A DNA stretch of 64,000 bases, taken from JAFKKF01 sp035651055 (GTDB taxonomy: Bacteria; Pseudomonadota; Alphaproteobacteria; Rhizobiales; Kaistiaceae). Shown here piece after piece: positions 51,834-60,619 of this stretch (position 1 is the stretch's first letter; the number at the start of each line of letters is the position of its first letter). The stretch lies in NCBI GenBank assembly GCA_035651055.1, contig DASRGK010000107.1, forward strand, positions 8,396 through 72,395, in the 5' to 3' direction. The notes beneath the pieces were generated by a model. That model was not told the origin of the DNA. It did not search any database and saw only the letters and a program-made list of their open reading frames with translations. The translations under genes were made by a program, and so were the position numbers.

Positions 51834-52829
51834 ATGACGCTCAGCAGACGAATCTTTCTATCTACCGTCGCGCTGCTTGCGATGGCCGCGAGCGGAGCGG
51901 CCCAGGCCGAGACGCTTCGCGACAAGTGGTGCTCGAACGTCCATCTCCGGTTCTTTGCCGGGGGCGCCGAGGGCGACGCGTTCGCATCGATCGTCTATAA
52001 CGGTGCCGTACAGGCCGCCAAGGATACCGGTGCGCAGGTGGATTACGTCTTCTCCGGCTGGAAGGCCGAGACGATGGTCCAGCAGCTTCGCGAAGCGGTC
52101 GCGGCCAAGCCCGACGGCATCGCCATGATGGGCCACCCCGGCGAAGCGGCGATCATGCCGCTGGCAGAGGCGGCGTCGAAGGCCGGCATCAAGATGATGT
52201 ACCAGAACGTTCCGCTTCCCGGCGTTGTCGCCAAGTTCGGCGGCGGCTACGTGGGTGCGCAGCAGGGGCCGCAGGGCAAGGCGCTCGGCGAAGAGGCCAT
52301 CCGCCGCTTCGGCCTCAAGTCCGGCGACGAGGTGATCGTTTTCGGTCCCTTCGACCAGCAGCCTGAGCGTTACGTCCGCGAGGGCGCAACCGCTGACGCG
52401 CTGGAAGCCGCCGGCCTAAAGGTCACCCGCATGCCGTCGCCGACGGAGTGGGCGGCCGACCCGAACCTGGCCATTCCGGTGATCACGGCAGCGCTGACCA
52501 GCGCGCCGAACACGAAGGCGATCGTCTATCCGGGCGGGCAGCTCCTCGGCAACGTGCCGGCCTACATGAAGGCCGCCGGCAAGAAGCCGGGCGAAATTAT
52601 CCAGATCGGCTTCGACACCAGCCCGCAGATCGTCGAAGGATTCAAGGACGGCTGGGTCCAGTTGACTGCCGACCAGCAGCCCTTCCTGCAGGGCTACATG
52701 CCGATCCTCAGCCTCTGCCAGCAGGTGGTCTACGGCCTCGCGCCCATCAACGTGGATACGGGCGCAGGCTTCGTCACTCCGGACAACTACAAGGCAGTTG
52801 CCGACTTAGCCAAGGAAGGCCTGCGCTAG
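51834..52829 (+). CDS. Sugar ABC transporter substrate-binding protein, CUT2 type (importer G)
   Basis: A 331-aa RbsB-like protein. Signal peptide MTLSRRIFLSTVALLAMAAS ends after AAQA; the SRRIFLS start resembles a weak Tat motif. The start follows AGGGGAGGAG. It binds the sugar processed by the oxidoreductase and isomerase encoded just upstream. A 9-bp hairpin follows its stop. Confidence 0.87.
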   Translation: MTLSRRIFLSTVALLAMAASGAAQAETLRDKWCSNVHLRFFAGGAEGDAFASIVYNGAVQAAKDTGAQVDYVFSGWKAETMVQQLREAVAAKPDGIAMMGHPGEAAIMPLAEAASKAGIKMMYQNVPLPGVVAKFGGGYVGAQQGPQGKALGEEAIRRFGLKSGDEVIVFGPFDQQPERYVREGATADALEAAGLKVTRMPSPTEWAADPNLAIPVITAALTSAPNTKAIVYPGGQLLGNVPAYMKAAGKKPGEIIQIGFDTSPQIVEGFKDGWVQLTADQQPFLQGYMPILSLCQQVVYGLAPINVDTGAGFVTPDNYKAVADLAKEGLR

Positions 52830-52838
52830 CAACAGCAG

Positions 52839-52866
52839 GGCGCCGCTTGCCTCGGCGAGCGGCGCC
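52839..52866 (+). other. Hairpin after binding-protein gene G
   Basis: Perfect 9-bp stem GGCGCCGCT / AGCGGCGCC with a 10-base loop, 9 bp after the stop codon. No T tract. Confidence 0.5.
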
Positions 52867-52886
52867 TCTCCCCAACGGGTCGCGTC

Positions 52887-53660
52887 ATGGCGAAACACAT
52901 CATCGAACTGAAGAACATCACCAAGTCCTTCGGCAGCGTCTATGCGCTCGGTGGGGTGAGCCTGCACGTCGACCCGGGTGAAGTCGTCGGACTGATCGGA
53001 GACAACGGAGCCGGCAAGTCGACGCTCATCAAGATACTCGCCGGCGTGATCAAGCCGACATCCGGCGAGATTTTCGTCAATGGCGAAGCGGTCACCCAAT
53101 GGAGTCCGGCGCGCTCGCGCGCCGCCGGGATCGAGACCGTCTTCCAGGATCGCGCGCTGGCCCCGCAGCAATCGATCGTCCGCAACATCTTCATGGGCCG
53201 CGAACTCGCCGGGCGGTTCGGCTGGCTTCACCTCAAGAAGGAGGTCGCCGATGCCGAGCGCCTGATGCGCGAGATCGGCTTCACCTCGAAGGTCTTCTCG
53301 CCGAGTTCCATCGTCGGCCAGCTTTCAGGCGGCGAGCGGCAGGGCGTCGCCATTGCGCGCGCGATCCTGAAGCAGGCCAATCTGATCGTGCTTGATGAAC
53401 CAACGACGGCGTTGTCGCTGACCGAGACCGCCAAGGTGTTCCACTTCGTCCGGCAGGTGCGGGCATCGGGCCGGTCTATCGTCTTCATCGGTCACAACAT
53501 CCATCACGTCTACGACATTGCCGAGCGTTTCGTAGTGATCGATCGCGGTCGGGTGGCGATGGAGAAGGCGAAATCCGAGGTCGGTTCGGCACAGGAGCTG
53601 ATCGAGTTCATGGAAGACGTGGCCAGGCCGCAGAAGGCGGCCGTGGGAGAAACCGTCTGA
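52887..53660 (+). CDS. Sugar ABC transporter ATP-binding protein, one-domain (importer G)
   Basis: The 257-aa protein has a single complete ATPase domain: Walker A GDNGAGKST, signature LSGGERQGVAIARAI, Walker B LIVLDEPTTAL and switch His in GHNIHHV. FrcA-like, as in importer E but with a different gene order (binding protein, ATPase, permease). It shares its last base with the permease start (TGATG). Confidence 0.88.
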   Translation: MAKHIIELKNITKSFGSVYALGGVSLHVDPGEVVGLIGDNGAGKSTLIKILAGVIKPTSGEIFVNGEAVTQWSPARSRAAGIETVFQDRALAPQQSIVRNIFMGRELAGRFGWLHLKKEVADAERLMREIGFTSKVFSPSSIVGQLSGGERQGVAIARAILKQANLIVLDEPTTALSLTETAKVFHFVRQVRASGRSIVFIGHNIHHVYDIAERFVVIDRGRVAMEKAKSEVGSAQELIEFMEDVARPQKAAVGETV

Positions 53661-54676
53661 TGTCGGACATTGCGAAGTCGAACGCTCCGGCGCTGGCGGG
53701 ACTGCATCCCGCGGAACGGCCAATTCGGAAATTCCTCATCGCCAATCGCGCTGCCCTCGGTTCGCTGGCCGTCTTCGTCGCGATGATCCTCATTTTCTTC
53801 GTCGCCAATCCGCGGGTGTTTTCGAATTGGGGCCTCTACGCAGCGGTTCTGACCACCCTGCCCGTGGCCCTGTTCATGACCGCGCCGCAGGTCTTCGTGG
53901 TCACTTCAGGCGAGATCGACCTCTCCTTCCCGGCGACGATGGGCTTTTCCTCCCTCGTCTTCGCCTACGTCGTATCCGCCGGCTACGACCCCTTCATCGC
54001 GATAGCCGCAGCGCTGGTTGTCGGCGCTGCCGTCGGCTTCAGCGTCGGCACCCTCGTCGTCTATGGAGGTCTCTCTTCCCTGGTCGCGACGCTCGGCGTG
54101 AACTTCATGCTTCGCGGGATTATCCTCATCATCACTAACTCAAAATCGATTGCCATTCCCCAACTGGCCGACAGCGCCGCCTTCAACCTGTTCTCGAGCG
54201 ATGTGTTCGGCATCCCAGTGCAGATCTTCTGGTCCCTCCTCTTCGTTGGGTTTTGCGCGATGCTCTACACGCGTCATCGTTTTGGCGCGCATGTGCACCT
54301 GGTCGGCGACAACCCGGACAGCGCCAACGAAATGGGCGTCAACGTGAACTGGACCCGCGCCAAGGTTTTCGGGTTCATGGGAATCGGTGCCGCGCTTGCG
54401 GGCATATTCTCGACGATGATCAACTTCACGTGGTGGCCGACATCCGGCGATGGCTACCTGCTTCCGGTCATCGCGTCCGTGTTCGTCGGAGGAACGCCGC
54501 CGTGGGGAGGCATCGGCACGGTACTGGGCGGCGCCATCGGCGCGCTGACGGTGTCGTTCATCCAGACGGGCGTCGTCGGCGTCGGCCTCTCCGGCTTCTA
54601 CGTGCAATTCTTCTACGGTTTGATCATCATCCTCTCGCTGCTCGGCCACCGCTTCAACCAGACCCGTTACCGGTAG
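53660..54676 (+). CDS. Sugar ABC transporter permease, CUT2 type (importer G)
   Basis: A 338-aa permease with signature TSGEIDLSFPATMGFSSLV, where Phe-Pro replaces the common Val-Gly, and loop GGTPPWGGIGTVLGG. It is the only permease of importer G. It ends the operon and converges with LacI-3 across 49 bp. Confidence 0.86.
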   Translation: MSDIAKSNAPALAGLHPAERPIRKFLIANRAALGSLAVFVAMILIFFVANPRVFSNWGLYAAVLTTLPVALFMTAPQVFVVTSGEIDLSFPATMGFSSLVFAYVVSAGYDPFIAIAAALVVGAAVGFSVGTLVVYGGLSSLVATLGVNFMLRGIILIITNSKSIAIPQLADSAAFNLFSSDVFGIPVQIFWSLLFVGFCAMLYTRHRFGAHVHLVGDNPDSANEMGVNVNWTRAKVFGFMGIGAALAGIFSTMINFTWWPTSGDGYLLPVIASVFVGGTPPWGGIGTVLGGAIGALTVSFIQTGVVGVGLSGFYVQFFYGLIIILSLLGHRFNQTRYR

Positions 54677-54725
54677 GGCGCCTGCGCCGGCCTCTCGGTG
54701 AGAAGCGCTCGGTGCACCCAGCGAG

Positions 54726-55775
54726 TCAGCGCGAACCCGGCCGGCAGGCATCGCTTTCGCCCTCTATGAGGCGCGTCGGAAACACCCGCCGGACAATGCC
54801 GCCCGGATAGAGGTCGCTGTAGGCGGGCATGGTCGCCAGCAGCGCCTCGCCTATGGCTATGCCGAGATCGCGAAGGCTCAGATGGAAATGGGTGAGCCGT
54901 GGGCTGAGAAACCGTGTGTTCGGGCTGTCGCGACCGATTACGGCAATGTCGCGTCCGGGGAGATACCCTGCCTCTTCCAGACCGCGATAAAGACCGGCGG
55001 TCATCGCCTCGTTGGACATGGCGATCGCGGTCGGCCGGATGGGCAGCGATGCGAGCCGTCTCGCGATGGCGTAGCCGCCAGCCTCCGAGGCGGAGGAGCG
55101 AAAAACGTATTGACGGTCCAGCGCAAGCCCGTGTGCGGCCAGCGCCTTCTGCGCGCTGGCCTTGAAGATGTGGGCGAAGTTGACGTGATGCGGTGAGGCA
55201 ATCGCGATCCGCCGGTGGCCGTTGGCGACGAAGCGATCGATCGCTTCCGACGCCATGTCCTCGAAGTCGATATCGATCCAGGAATGACCTGCATCGGTCT
55301 CGCTCCGACCGAGGGCGACGAACGGCAGTTGGCGGTTCGCCAGAAAGGATATCCGGGGATCGTTGCGCCGGGTTCCCGAAATCACCAGGCCATCGACGAA
55401 GCCGCGCGATACCATCCGCTTGAGATATTCCTCGGGGTTCTCCTGCGAGGGGCAGAGAAGCGCCACCAGGTCCAACTGGTGACGGTTGAGGACCGACTGC
55501 AGACCGTCAAAGACGCCCATGAAGAAAGTATCGCCCTGACCCGTGCTCGAGTGACTGGTCTTGATGACGAAACCGATCGAGCCGGTGACGCCGCGGCGCA
55601 GGCTGCGGCCGAAGTGATTTGCGAAATAGCCGAGCTCTGCCGCGGCCAGCCTGACCCTTTCCCGCGTTTCGATGCTGGCGTCCGGCCGCCCGTTGAGCGC
55701 GCGGGAGACCGTGCTGATCGACATGCTGAGGTGGCGGGCGACGTCTCTGATGCCGACGAGAGGCTTGGCGCGCAT
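54726..55775 (-). CDS. LacI-family transcriptional regulator (LacI-3)
   Basis: A 349-aa regulator with headpiece VGIRDVARHLSMSISTVSRAL and a full sugar-binding core (GFVDGLVISGTRRNDPRI; SWIDIDFEDM). It lies convergent at the end of the 49823-54676 operon, whose promoter carries two GGAAACGTTTCC palindromes of the classical CG-centred LacI type. None of these palindromes lies at its own promoter, so it seems not to be autoregulated through them. Confidence 0.88.
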   Translation of the reverse strand: MRAKPLVGIRDVARHLSMSISTVSRALNGRPDASIETRERVRLAAAELGYFANHFGRSLRRGVTGSIGFVIKTSHSSTGQGDTFFMGVFDGLQSVLNRHQLDLVALLCPSQENPEEYLKRMVSRGFVDGLVISGTRRNDPRISFLANRQLPFVALGRSETDAGHSWIDIDFEDMASEAIDRFVANGHRRIAIASPHHVNFAHIFKASAQKALAAHGLALDRQYVFRSSASEAGGYAIARRLASLPIRPTAIAMSNEAMTAGLYRGLEEAGYLPGRDIAVIGRDSPNTRFLSPRLTHFHLSLRDLGIAIGEALLATMPAYSDLYPGGIVRRVFPTRLIEGESDACRPGSR

Positions 55776-56094
55776 TGGCTATCGCAAAAATCGCCGGACG
55801 AGGACGATTTCAAAGGGTTGTGGGGACATGATTGGCCCCGGCCAAGATTCCTTGCTTATAGCCCGGTTGAACGCTTCGACGATAGACGGTTGAGCCGGTC
55901 GGGAGGCCGCGCATTATCAAGACCTCGCTCCGCGAAGGGACTTACGCGCGCGCCTACCGGTCCTCCCTTTAGCGAACCTTGGCCATGGCCCTGGGTCGAC
56001 GTCTGCAACACGCCATGAGCAGACTCATGGCCGAGGCTGAACAACCTTCTTGCAAACAGCACCCGGCGAAAGCGGAGAAAGGTTTGCCGGCAGG
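55776..56094. other. Intergenic stretch, no gene seen
   Basis: Between LacI-3 and the tRNA gene. It must contain the LacI-3 promoter and the 3' trailer of the tRNA transcript. No repeat, attachment-site duplication or gene was recognised. Confidence 0.4.
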
Positions 56095-56170
56095 TGGTGC
56101 CGCAAGAGGGACTCGAACCCCCGACCCCCGCATTACGAATGCGATGCTCTACCGACTGAGCTATTGCGGC
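56095..56170 (-). tRNA. tRNA-Thr, anticodon CGT
   Basis: A full cloverleaf can be drawn on the minus strand: acceptor GCCGCAA / TTGCGGC, D arm with GCTC/GAGC, anticodon loop TTCGTAA on a 5-bp stem, T arm GGGGGTTCGAGTCCCTC, discriminator A and an encoded CCA end. The anticodon CGT reads ACG, threonine. It separates the sugar-transport region from the core gene cluster. Confidence 0.95.
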
Positions 56171-56226
56171 GCCGGGGGCGGTTATGGTTCCTCGCCGCGC
56201 CGCGGTCAACTGAGGGACGCCAGATT

Positions 56227-57795
56227 TCAGAAGGGGCGCGCCGCCTGGCGGTCGCCTTCCTCGTCGGGGGGCCCGGGATCGTCGGGCGGCCGGGTCGGCA
56301 TGGTCAGGCCGGCGGCGGAAGCGGAGAGCGGCGGGCGCTCGGTCGCCGGCAGTTCGTTCCGCAGTGGCGCCAGCGGCGGCGCCGGCAGGACTTCGGCGTG
56401 GACCCCCGGAAGCGGCATGGCCGCGGGCGGCGGTTCCGGTTCGCCGGACGCGCCGGGTGCCGCCGCCCCGCCTGCCGCGCGCTCAAGTTCGATCGGCCGC
56501 CCGGCGCGCTCCTCGCGCTCGGGCTGGACCGTCCAGGTGAAGGCACCGACCCTGCCGCTCAGCGGCGAGACCGGCGCCCACCGGTCGAATGCCTGCCCGT
56601 CGGCCACCCAGCGCGGATCGCGCGGTGCGGTGAGCGCCCGCGTCAGCCACGAGCGCACGCGCCCCTGATCCCCGTGCTCCTCTTCCTCGATCTCGGCCAT
56701 CAGCAGGCAGATGCGCTCGCTCGGCTTCACTTCGGCCGGGACCCGGAGCGCCGCCCGCGCCGCGCCAAAGTCGCGCGCGTCGATCGCCACCCGTGCCAGC
56801 GCGATCGCGCCTTCGACGCTGTCCGGCCTGAGGTCGAGGAGCCGGCGCATGCGCTTGAGCTTCTCCTTGGCGGTATCGCCCGTGCGCACGGCGGCGTAGG
56901 CCTCCGCCACCTCGGGATGCGGGGCGATCTTCCATGTCGTTTCAAGGACGCGCGCCGCCCGCCGCGGTTCCCCGCGCCGCGCCAGGAGGCGCGCGGCGAC
57001 GGTGGCCGCCGGCGCCAGGCCGGGGCTCAGCCGGTGCGCTTCGGTCGCCGCCGCTTCCGCCTCGGCGGGATCGCCGGCTTCGAGATCGTTCGCCCGCGCG
57101 GTGAGGAGCACGGCGCGGAGGCGCCTGGCTTCGTTCCTGTCGACCAGCCTGGCAGCGGCGTTCGCCGTCAGGGTGGCGAGCGCGCCCAGCCAGTAGCCGG
57201 AGCGAGCCTGGTACTCGAAGAGTGCGGTGCCGGCCCATCCGATCCGCGGCGCGGCGCGCATCGCCTCCTCGGCGAAATGCCGCGCCGCTTCGCTCTCGCC
57301 CTGCCTGGTCGCCTCGACGAAAAGACCGTGCAGGCCGAGGACGCGGGTATGGCGTCCCTCCGCCAGCGCCTCGAAGGCTATCCGCGCTTTTTCCCGGTCG
57401 CCGGCCAATTGTGCCGTCTGCGCGGCGAGGAGGAGCGTCAGCGGTTCGTCGCGAAGGAGCGCCGTCGCCTCGCCGGACGCGCGCTGCGCCAGACGGAGGT
57501 CGCCCGCCCCCACCGCTATCATTCCGGTCGAGAGCGCCCGGTAGCCGCGGTCGCGGCGCCGCGCGCCGAGATAGGCGCCGAATGTGCGCGGCGAGTTGAG
57601 CACGGCGCGGACGATCGCGCCGAGAAGCGCGAGAGCGCCGATGAGCGCAAGCAGCGCCACGGCAACGGTGAGGAGGCTCGCGCGGATCTCCTCGCCCTGC
57701 CAGGCGAGGGTGACCGTGCCGGGACGGTCGGCGAGCCACGCAGCCCCCGCCGCGATGAGGAAGATGACAATGAGGTAGAAGACGACGCGGACCAC
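56227..57795 (-). CDS. hemY: HemY-like membrane protein with TPR region
   Basis: A 522-aa protein (HemY of the hemCDXY type, not protoporphyrinogen oxidase). Two N-terminal helices (FYLIVIFLIAAGAAWLA; LLTVAVALLALIGALALLGAIV) are followed by the HemY_N domain and TPR-like helices, then a Pro-rich C-terminal tail of about 100 residues. Its exact role with haem enzymes is unsettled. GTG at 57795 is preferred because GAGGG lies 8 bases upstream; GTG at 57804 is also possible. It ends the hemC-hemD-mitofilin-hemY operon. Confidence 0.83.
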   Translation of the reverse strand: MVRVVFYLIVIFLIAAGAAWLADRPGTVTLAWQGEEIRASLLTVAVALLALIGALALLGAIVRAVLNSPRTFGAYLGARRRDRGYRALSTGMIAVGAGDLRLAQRASGEATALLRDEPLTLLLAAQTAQLAGDREKARIAFEALAEGRHTRVLGLHGLFVEATRQGESEAARHFAEEAMRAAPRIGWAGTALFEYQARSGYWLGALATLTANAAARLVDRNEARRLRAVLLTARANDLEAGDPAEAEAAATEAHRLSPGLAPAATVAARLLARRGEPRRAARVLETTWKIAPHPEVAEAYAAVRTGDTAKEKLKRMRRLLDLRPDSVEGAIALARVAIDARDFGAARAALRVPAEVKPSERICLLMAEIEEEEHGDQGRVRSWLTRALTAPRDPRWVADGQAFDRWAPVSPLSGRVGAFTWTVQPEREERAGRPIELERAAGGAAAPGASGEPEPPPAAMPLPGVHAEVLPAPPLAPLRNELPATERPPLSASAAGLTMPTRPPDDPGPPDEEGDRQAARPF

Positions 57796-57806
57796 GCCCG
57801 GCACCC

Positions 57807-58886
57807 TCAGCCGCCGCCCGCCGGAGAGGCGACCGAAGCGGAAAGTTTCGCGATCACGCGGTCGATGGCGAGGCGCGTCTCCGCGGCATTCGCCCACGCG
57901 GCGGAGGCGGCCTTGCCGGCGTCGGGCAGCGCATCGCGCTCGCCGAGCGCGCCGGCAAGGTCGCCGCGTTCGACCTCGGCGACCATGCGCGAGACGATTG
58001 CTTCCGGCGTCGTGCCCTCGACCGGGGCGGTCGGCTTGACGCTGACCAGGCCGCGCGCAAATCCGGCGAGGCGGTCGAGGAGGCCCGAGCCGGCACCGGC
58101 CGGCCGGGTCGCCCGGAGGATGGCATCGGCGACTTCGCCGAAGCTCGACTGCAATTCGGCCCGGCTGGGAGCGCCCTTTTCGGCCAGCGGCCTCAGCGCG
58201 GCGACATCGGCCGGATCGCTGCCAAGCGCGGCGAGCATCGCAAGGTCGCCGACAAAGGCCCCGCCCTTCTCCGCCGCCTGGCGAAGCGTGCCGATCGCAA
58301 CCGTCCGCGCGGCGCGCTCGCTTTCATTGGCGCCCCACGGCCGCGACGCCAGCTCGGACACCTTGCCGCCCATTTCCCTCACCGCCGCTTCGAGCGCGTC
58401 GAGACGTCCGGCGAGGTCGGCGCCGGCCGCGGGCAGCGCGGCCTCAAGCCGGCTGACGCGCGCGGCGACCGGCGCGACCGCTGCGGCCGGATCGGCCGGC
58501 GGCGGCGCGGCGGCGAGCGCTGCAACCTGGGTCTGCAGGGCCACCACCTTCGAAGCAAGCGCATCGATAGCGGCGCCGGCATTGCCGCCCTCCAAGGCCG
58601 CGATCCGCTTTTCGAGCGCCCCCATCGTCTGCTCCGTTCCGCCGCCGGAGGGAGCGGGGAACAGGCCGGCAATCGCGAGGAGGTAGATCGCCGCGACAGC
58701 CAACAGCGCACCAATGAGACCGCCGCCAATGGCGCCGATCCCCCGGCGGGGCGGGCCGATCCGCGGCGGGTCGGGAGGCGCCGGCGGCCGCGGCGGTTGC
58801 GGCCCCGCGGCAAGGTCGATGGTGGGCGGAGGCTGGCGACCCCGCCCCCGCCCATCTCCTTGTCCGGAACTCGTCTGATCGCTCAT
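57807..58886 (-). CDS. Mitofilin-like inner-membrane protein (COG4223)
   Basis: A 359-aa protein: a Pro/Arg-rich cytoplasmic N-terminus, one membrane helix near residues 55-80 (IGGGLIGALLAVAAIYLLA), a coiled-coil region (LEKRIAALEGGNAGAAIDAL onward) and a C-terminal helical domain. Alphaproteobacterial homologues are related to mitochondrial mitofilin/Mic60. It occupies the place hemX has in gammaproteobacteria. The ATG at 58886 removes an unlikely 14-residue extension. Confidence 0.8.
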   Translation of the reverse strand: MSDQTSSGQGDGRGRGRQPPPTIDLAAGPQPPRPPAPPDPPRIGPPRRGIGAIGGGLIGALLAVAAIYLLAIAGLFPAPSGGGTEQTMGALEKRIAALEGGNAGAAIDALASKVVALQTQVAALAAAPPPADPAAAVAPVAARVSRLEAALPAAGADLAGRLDALEAAVREMGGKVSELASRPWGANESERAARTVAIGTLRQAAEKGGAFVGDLAMLAALGSDPADVAALRPLAEKGAPSRAELQSSFGEVADAILRATRPAGAGSGLLDRLAGFARGLVSVKPTAPVEGTTPEAIVSRMVAEVERGDLAGALGERDALPDAGKAASAAWANAAETRLAIDRVIAKLSASVASPAGGG

Positions 58887-58957
58887 CGGCTTGCTGGCCT
58901 GGTCTCTCCGCCCGGTCGGAATATACACGGCACCGGCGGCGCGCGAACCCGCGCCGC

Positions 58958-59674
58958 TCAGCCTGCTGCCGGGATCAGCGACAGAAGCGCGTCGCCGTCA
59001 ACGCGCGGGGCGACGCGAATGGCGAGGCCCGGTACTCCGCGGAGCGGCTCGCCTGCCTCCTCCGAGATGACGAAGGCCGTGATCCCGGCAAGCGCGGCAT
59101 CGAGTTGGGCCCGCCTGACCGCAGCCAGAAACGCGTTCGCCGTGCGCCGCGAATAGAAGAGCGCCCCGTCGAGCGCGCGGTTGCGGAGCGCTTCTTCGGA
59201 TTGCGGCGAGAGCCGTTCCGCCATCTCGGCGCGATAGGCCTCGATCCGGCGAACCGGGATGCCGGCAGCACGCAGCGTCACATCGATTTCCGCCGCCCGG
59301 TTGCGCGCCGCCGGATAGAGCGCCGGTCCCACGCCGCGCTCGAACTCGGCGATGACGAGGTCGGTCAGGGCGGCGGCGCTGCCGAGCGCAATCCGCACAT
59401 CGCGGAAACCGGCGGCGCGGGCGAGGGCCCCGGTCTCCGGCCCGACCGCGAAGACCGGCCGGTCGCGCCAGCGGTCGGCATCCGGCCAGTGAAGGAGCGC
59501 TCTCAGGGCATTCCGGCTGGTGAGGATGATCGCCCCGGGGGTGGCCACGCCGATTGGCGGAACGGCGAAGGCAATGGCGAGCATCGGATCGCGACTGACG
59601 ATGTGGCCCATCGCCTGCAGCCGGGCTGCCGTCTCGCTGGCATCGGGCTCCGGCCGGGTGACGAGAAGGCGCAA
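58958..59674 (-). CDS. hemD: Uroporphyrinogen-III synthase
   Basis: The enzyme closes and rearranges hydroxymethylbilane into uroporphyrinogen III. The 238-aa protein shows the N-terminal LRLLVTRPEPDA, ILTSRNALRAL and FAVGPETGALA segments of the HemD fold. The family is poorly conserved, but the position directly after hemC supports the call. TTG start at 59674 is 7 bp after the hemC stop; an earlier ATG at 59719 would overlap hemC. Confidence 0.85.
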   Translation of the reverse strand: MRLLVTRPEPDASETAARLQAMGHIVSRDPMLAIAFAVPPIGVATPGAIILTSRNALRALLHWPDADRWRDRPVFAVGPETGALARAAGFRDVRIALGSAAALTDLVIAEFERGVGPALYPAARNRAAEIDVTLRAAGIPVRRIEAYRAEMAERLSPQSEEALRNRALDGALFYSRRTANAFLAAVRRAQLDAALAGITAFVISEEAGEPLRGVPGLAIRVAPRVDGDALLSLIPAAG

Positions 59675-59681
59675 GCAGGGC

Positions 59682-60605
59682 TCAGTGGGCGAAGAAATCG
59701 GGCCCGCCGCGGCGCGCAAGCTCCGCGCCGGCGTCGCGGCCGAGCGCCGCGGCGTCCTCCGCCGGACCGCGCCGTTCGACTTCGTGCGCCGTGCGCCCGT
59801 CCGGCGTCACGATGATGCCGCGGAAGCGGAGGTCGCTGCCCTCGACGAGCGCATAGCCGCCGATCGGCGTCCGGCAGGAGCCGTCGAGCACGTCGAGGAA
59901 GGCCCGCTCGGCGGCAAGCGCCGCGGCCGTGTCCGGATGCGAGATCAGCGCAAGCCGGCGAAGTATCGATGCGTCCCCGACGCGTGCGACGAGGGCAATC
60001 ACACCCTGCCCGACGGCCGGCAGCCACTCGGCAACGTCGAGGAAACTCGCGGCACGGGCGAGGAGCCCGAGGCGGGTCAGACCCGCGGCGGCAAGCAGGG
60101 TCGCATCCGCCTCGCCGGCTTCTAGCTTCCTCAGCCTCGTGTCGACATTGCCGCGGAGGTTGACGATCTTCAGATCCGGCCGCAGGCGGAGCGCCATCGC
60201 CGCACGGCGAAGCGACGATGTTCCGAGCACCGCCCCTTTCGGCAGGCCCTTCAGCGTCGCGGCCCGGGTGGAAAGGAACGCGTCGCGGACGTCGGCGCGC
60301 GGGAGGACCGCGGCAATCGTTATCCCGTCCGGGAGCCTGGTCGGCATGTCCTTGGCGGAATGGACGGCGAAGTCGACGCGGCCGGCAAGCAGCGCCTCGT
60401 CGATCTCCTTGGTGAACAATCCCTTGCCGCCGGCCTCGGCGAGCGGCCGGTCGGTGATCCGGTCGCCGGTCGTGCGGATCGCCTCGACAGCAATCTCGTC
60501 GACCGAGGCAAGACCGCGGTCGGCGATGCGCCGGCGCACTTCCTCGGCCTGCGCCAAGGCGAGCGGGCTGCCGCGGGTGCCGATCGTGAACTCCGCCGAT
60601 TGCAA
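59682..60605 (-). CDS. hemC: Hydroxymethylbilane synthase (porphobilinogen deaminase)
   Basis: The enzyme joins four porphobilinogens into hydroxymethylbilane. The 307-aa protein has GTRGSPLALAQA at the N-terminus, the catalytic region AVHSAKDMPT, the arginine-rich GTSSLRRAAM and the dipyrromethane-cofactor cysteine Cys244 in LDGSCRTPIGGYA. It leads the leftward haem operon and is divergent from tsaD with almost no gap if the long tsaD start is used. Confidence 0.95.
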   Translation of the reverse strand: MQSAEFTIGTRGSPLALAQAEEVRRRIADRGLASVDEIAVEAIRTTGDRITDRPLAEAGGKGLFTKEIDEALLAGRVDFAVHSAKDMPTRLPDGITIAAVLPRADVRDAFLSTRAATLKGLPKGAVLGTSSLRRAAMALRLRPDLKIVNLRGNVDTRLRKLEAGEADATLLAAAGLTRLGLLARAASFLDVAEWLPAVGQGVIALVARVGDASILRRLALISHPDTAAALAAERAFLDVLDGSCRTPIGGYALVEGSDLRFRGIIVTPDGRTAHEVERRGPAEDAAALGRDAGAELARRGGPDFFAH

Positions 60606-60619
60606 CGCACTCGTCCCGG

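Noticed and set aside
55856..56209. Leftward 117-codon frame containing AIAQSVEHRIRNAGVGGSSP
   Set aside because: This is the well-known false protein obtained by translating through a tRNA gene; it covers tRNA-Thr at 56095-56170.
56050..58686. 878-codon rightward frame over hemY and the mitofilin-like gene
   Set aside because: Arg/Ala/Pro-rich antisense shadow of two well-supported genes in very GC-rich DNA; no domain recognised.
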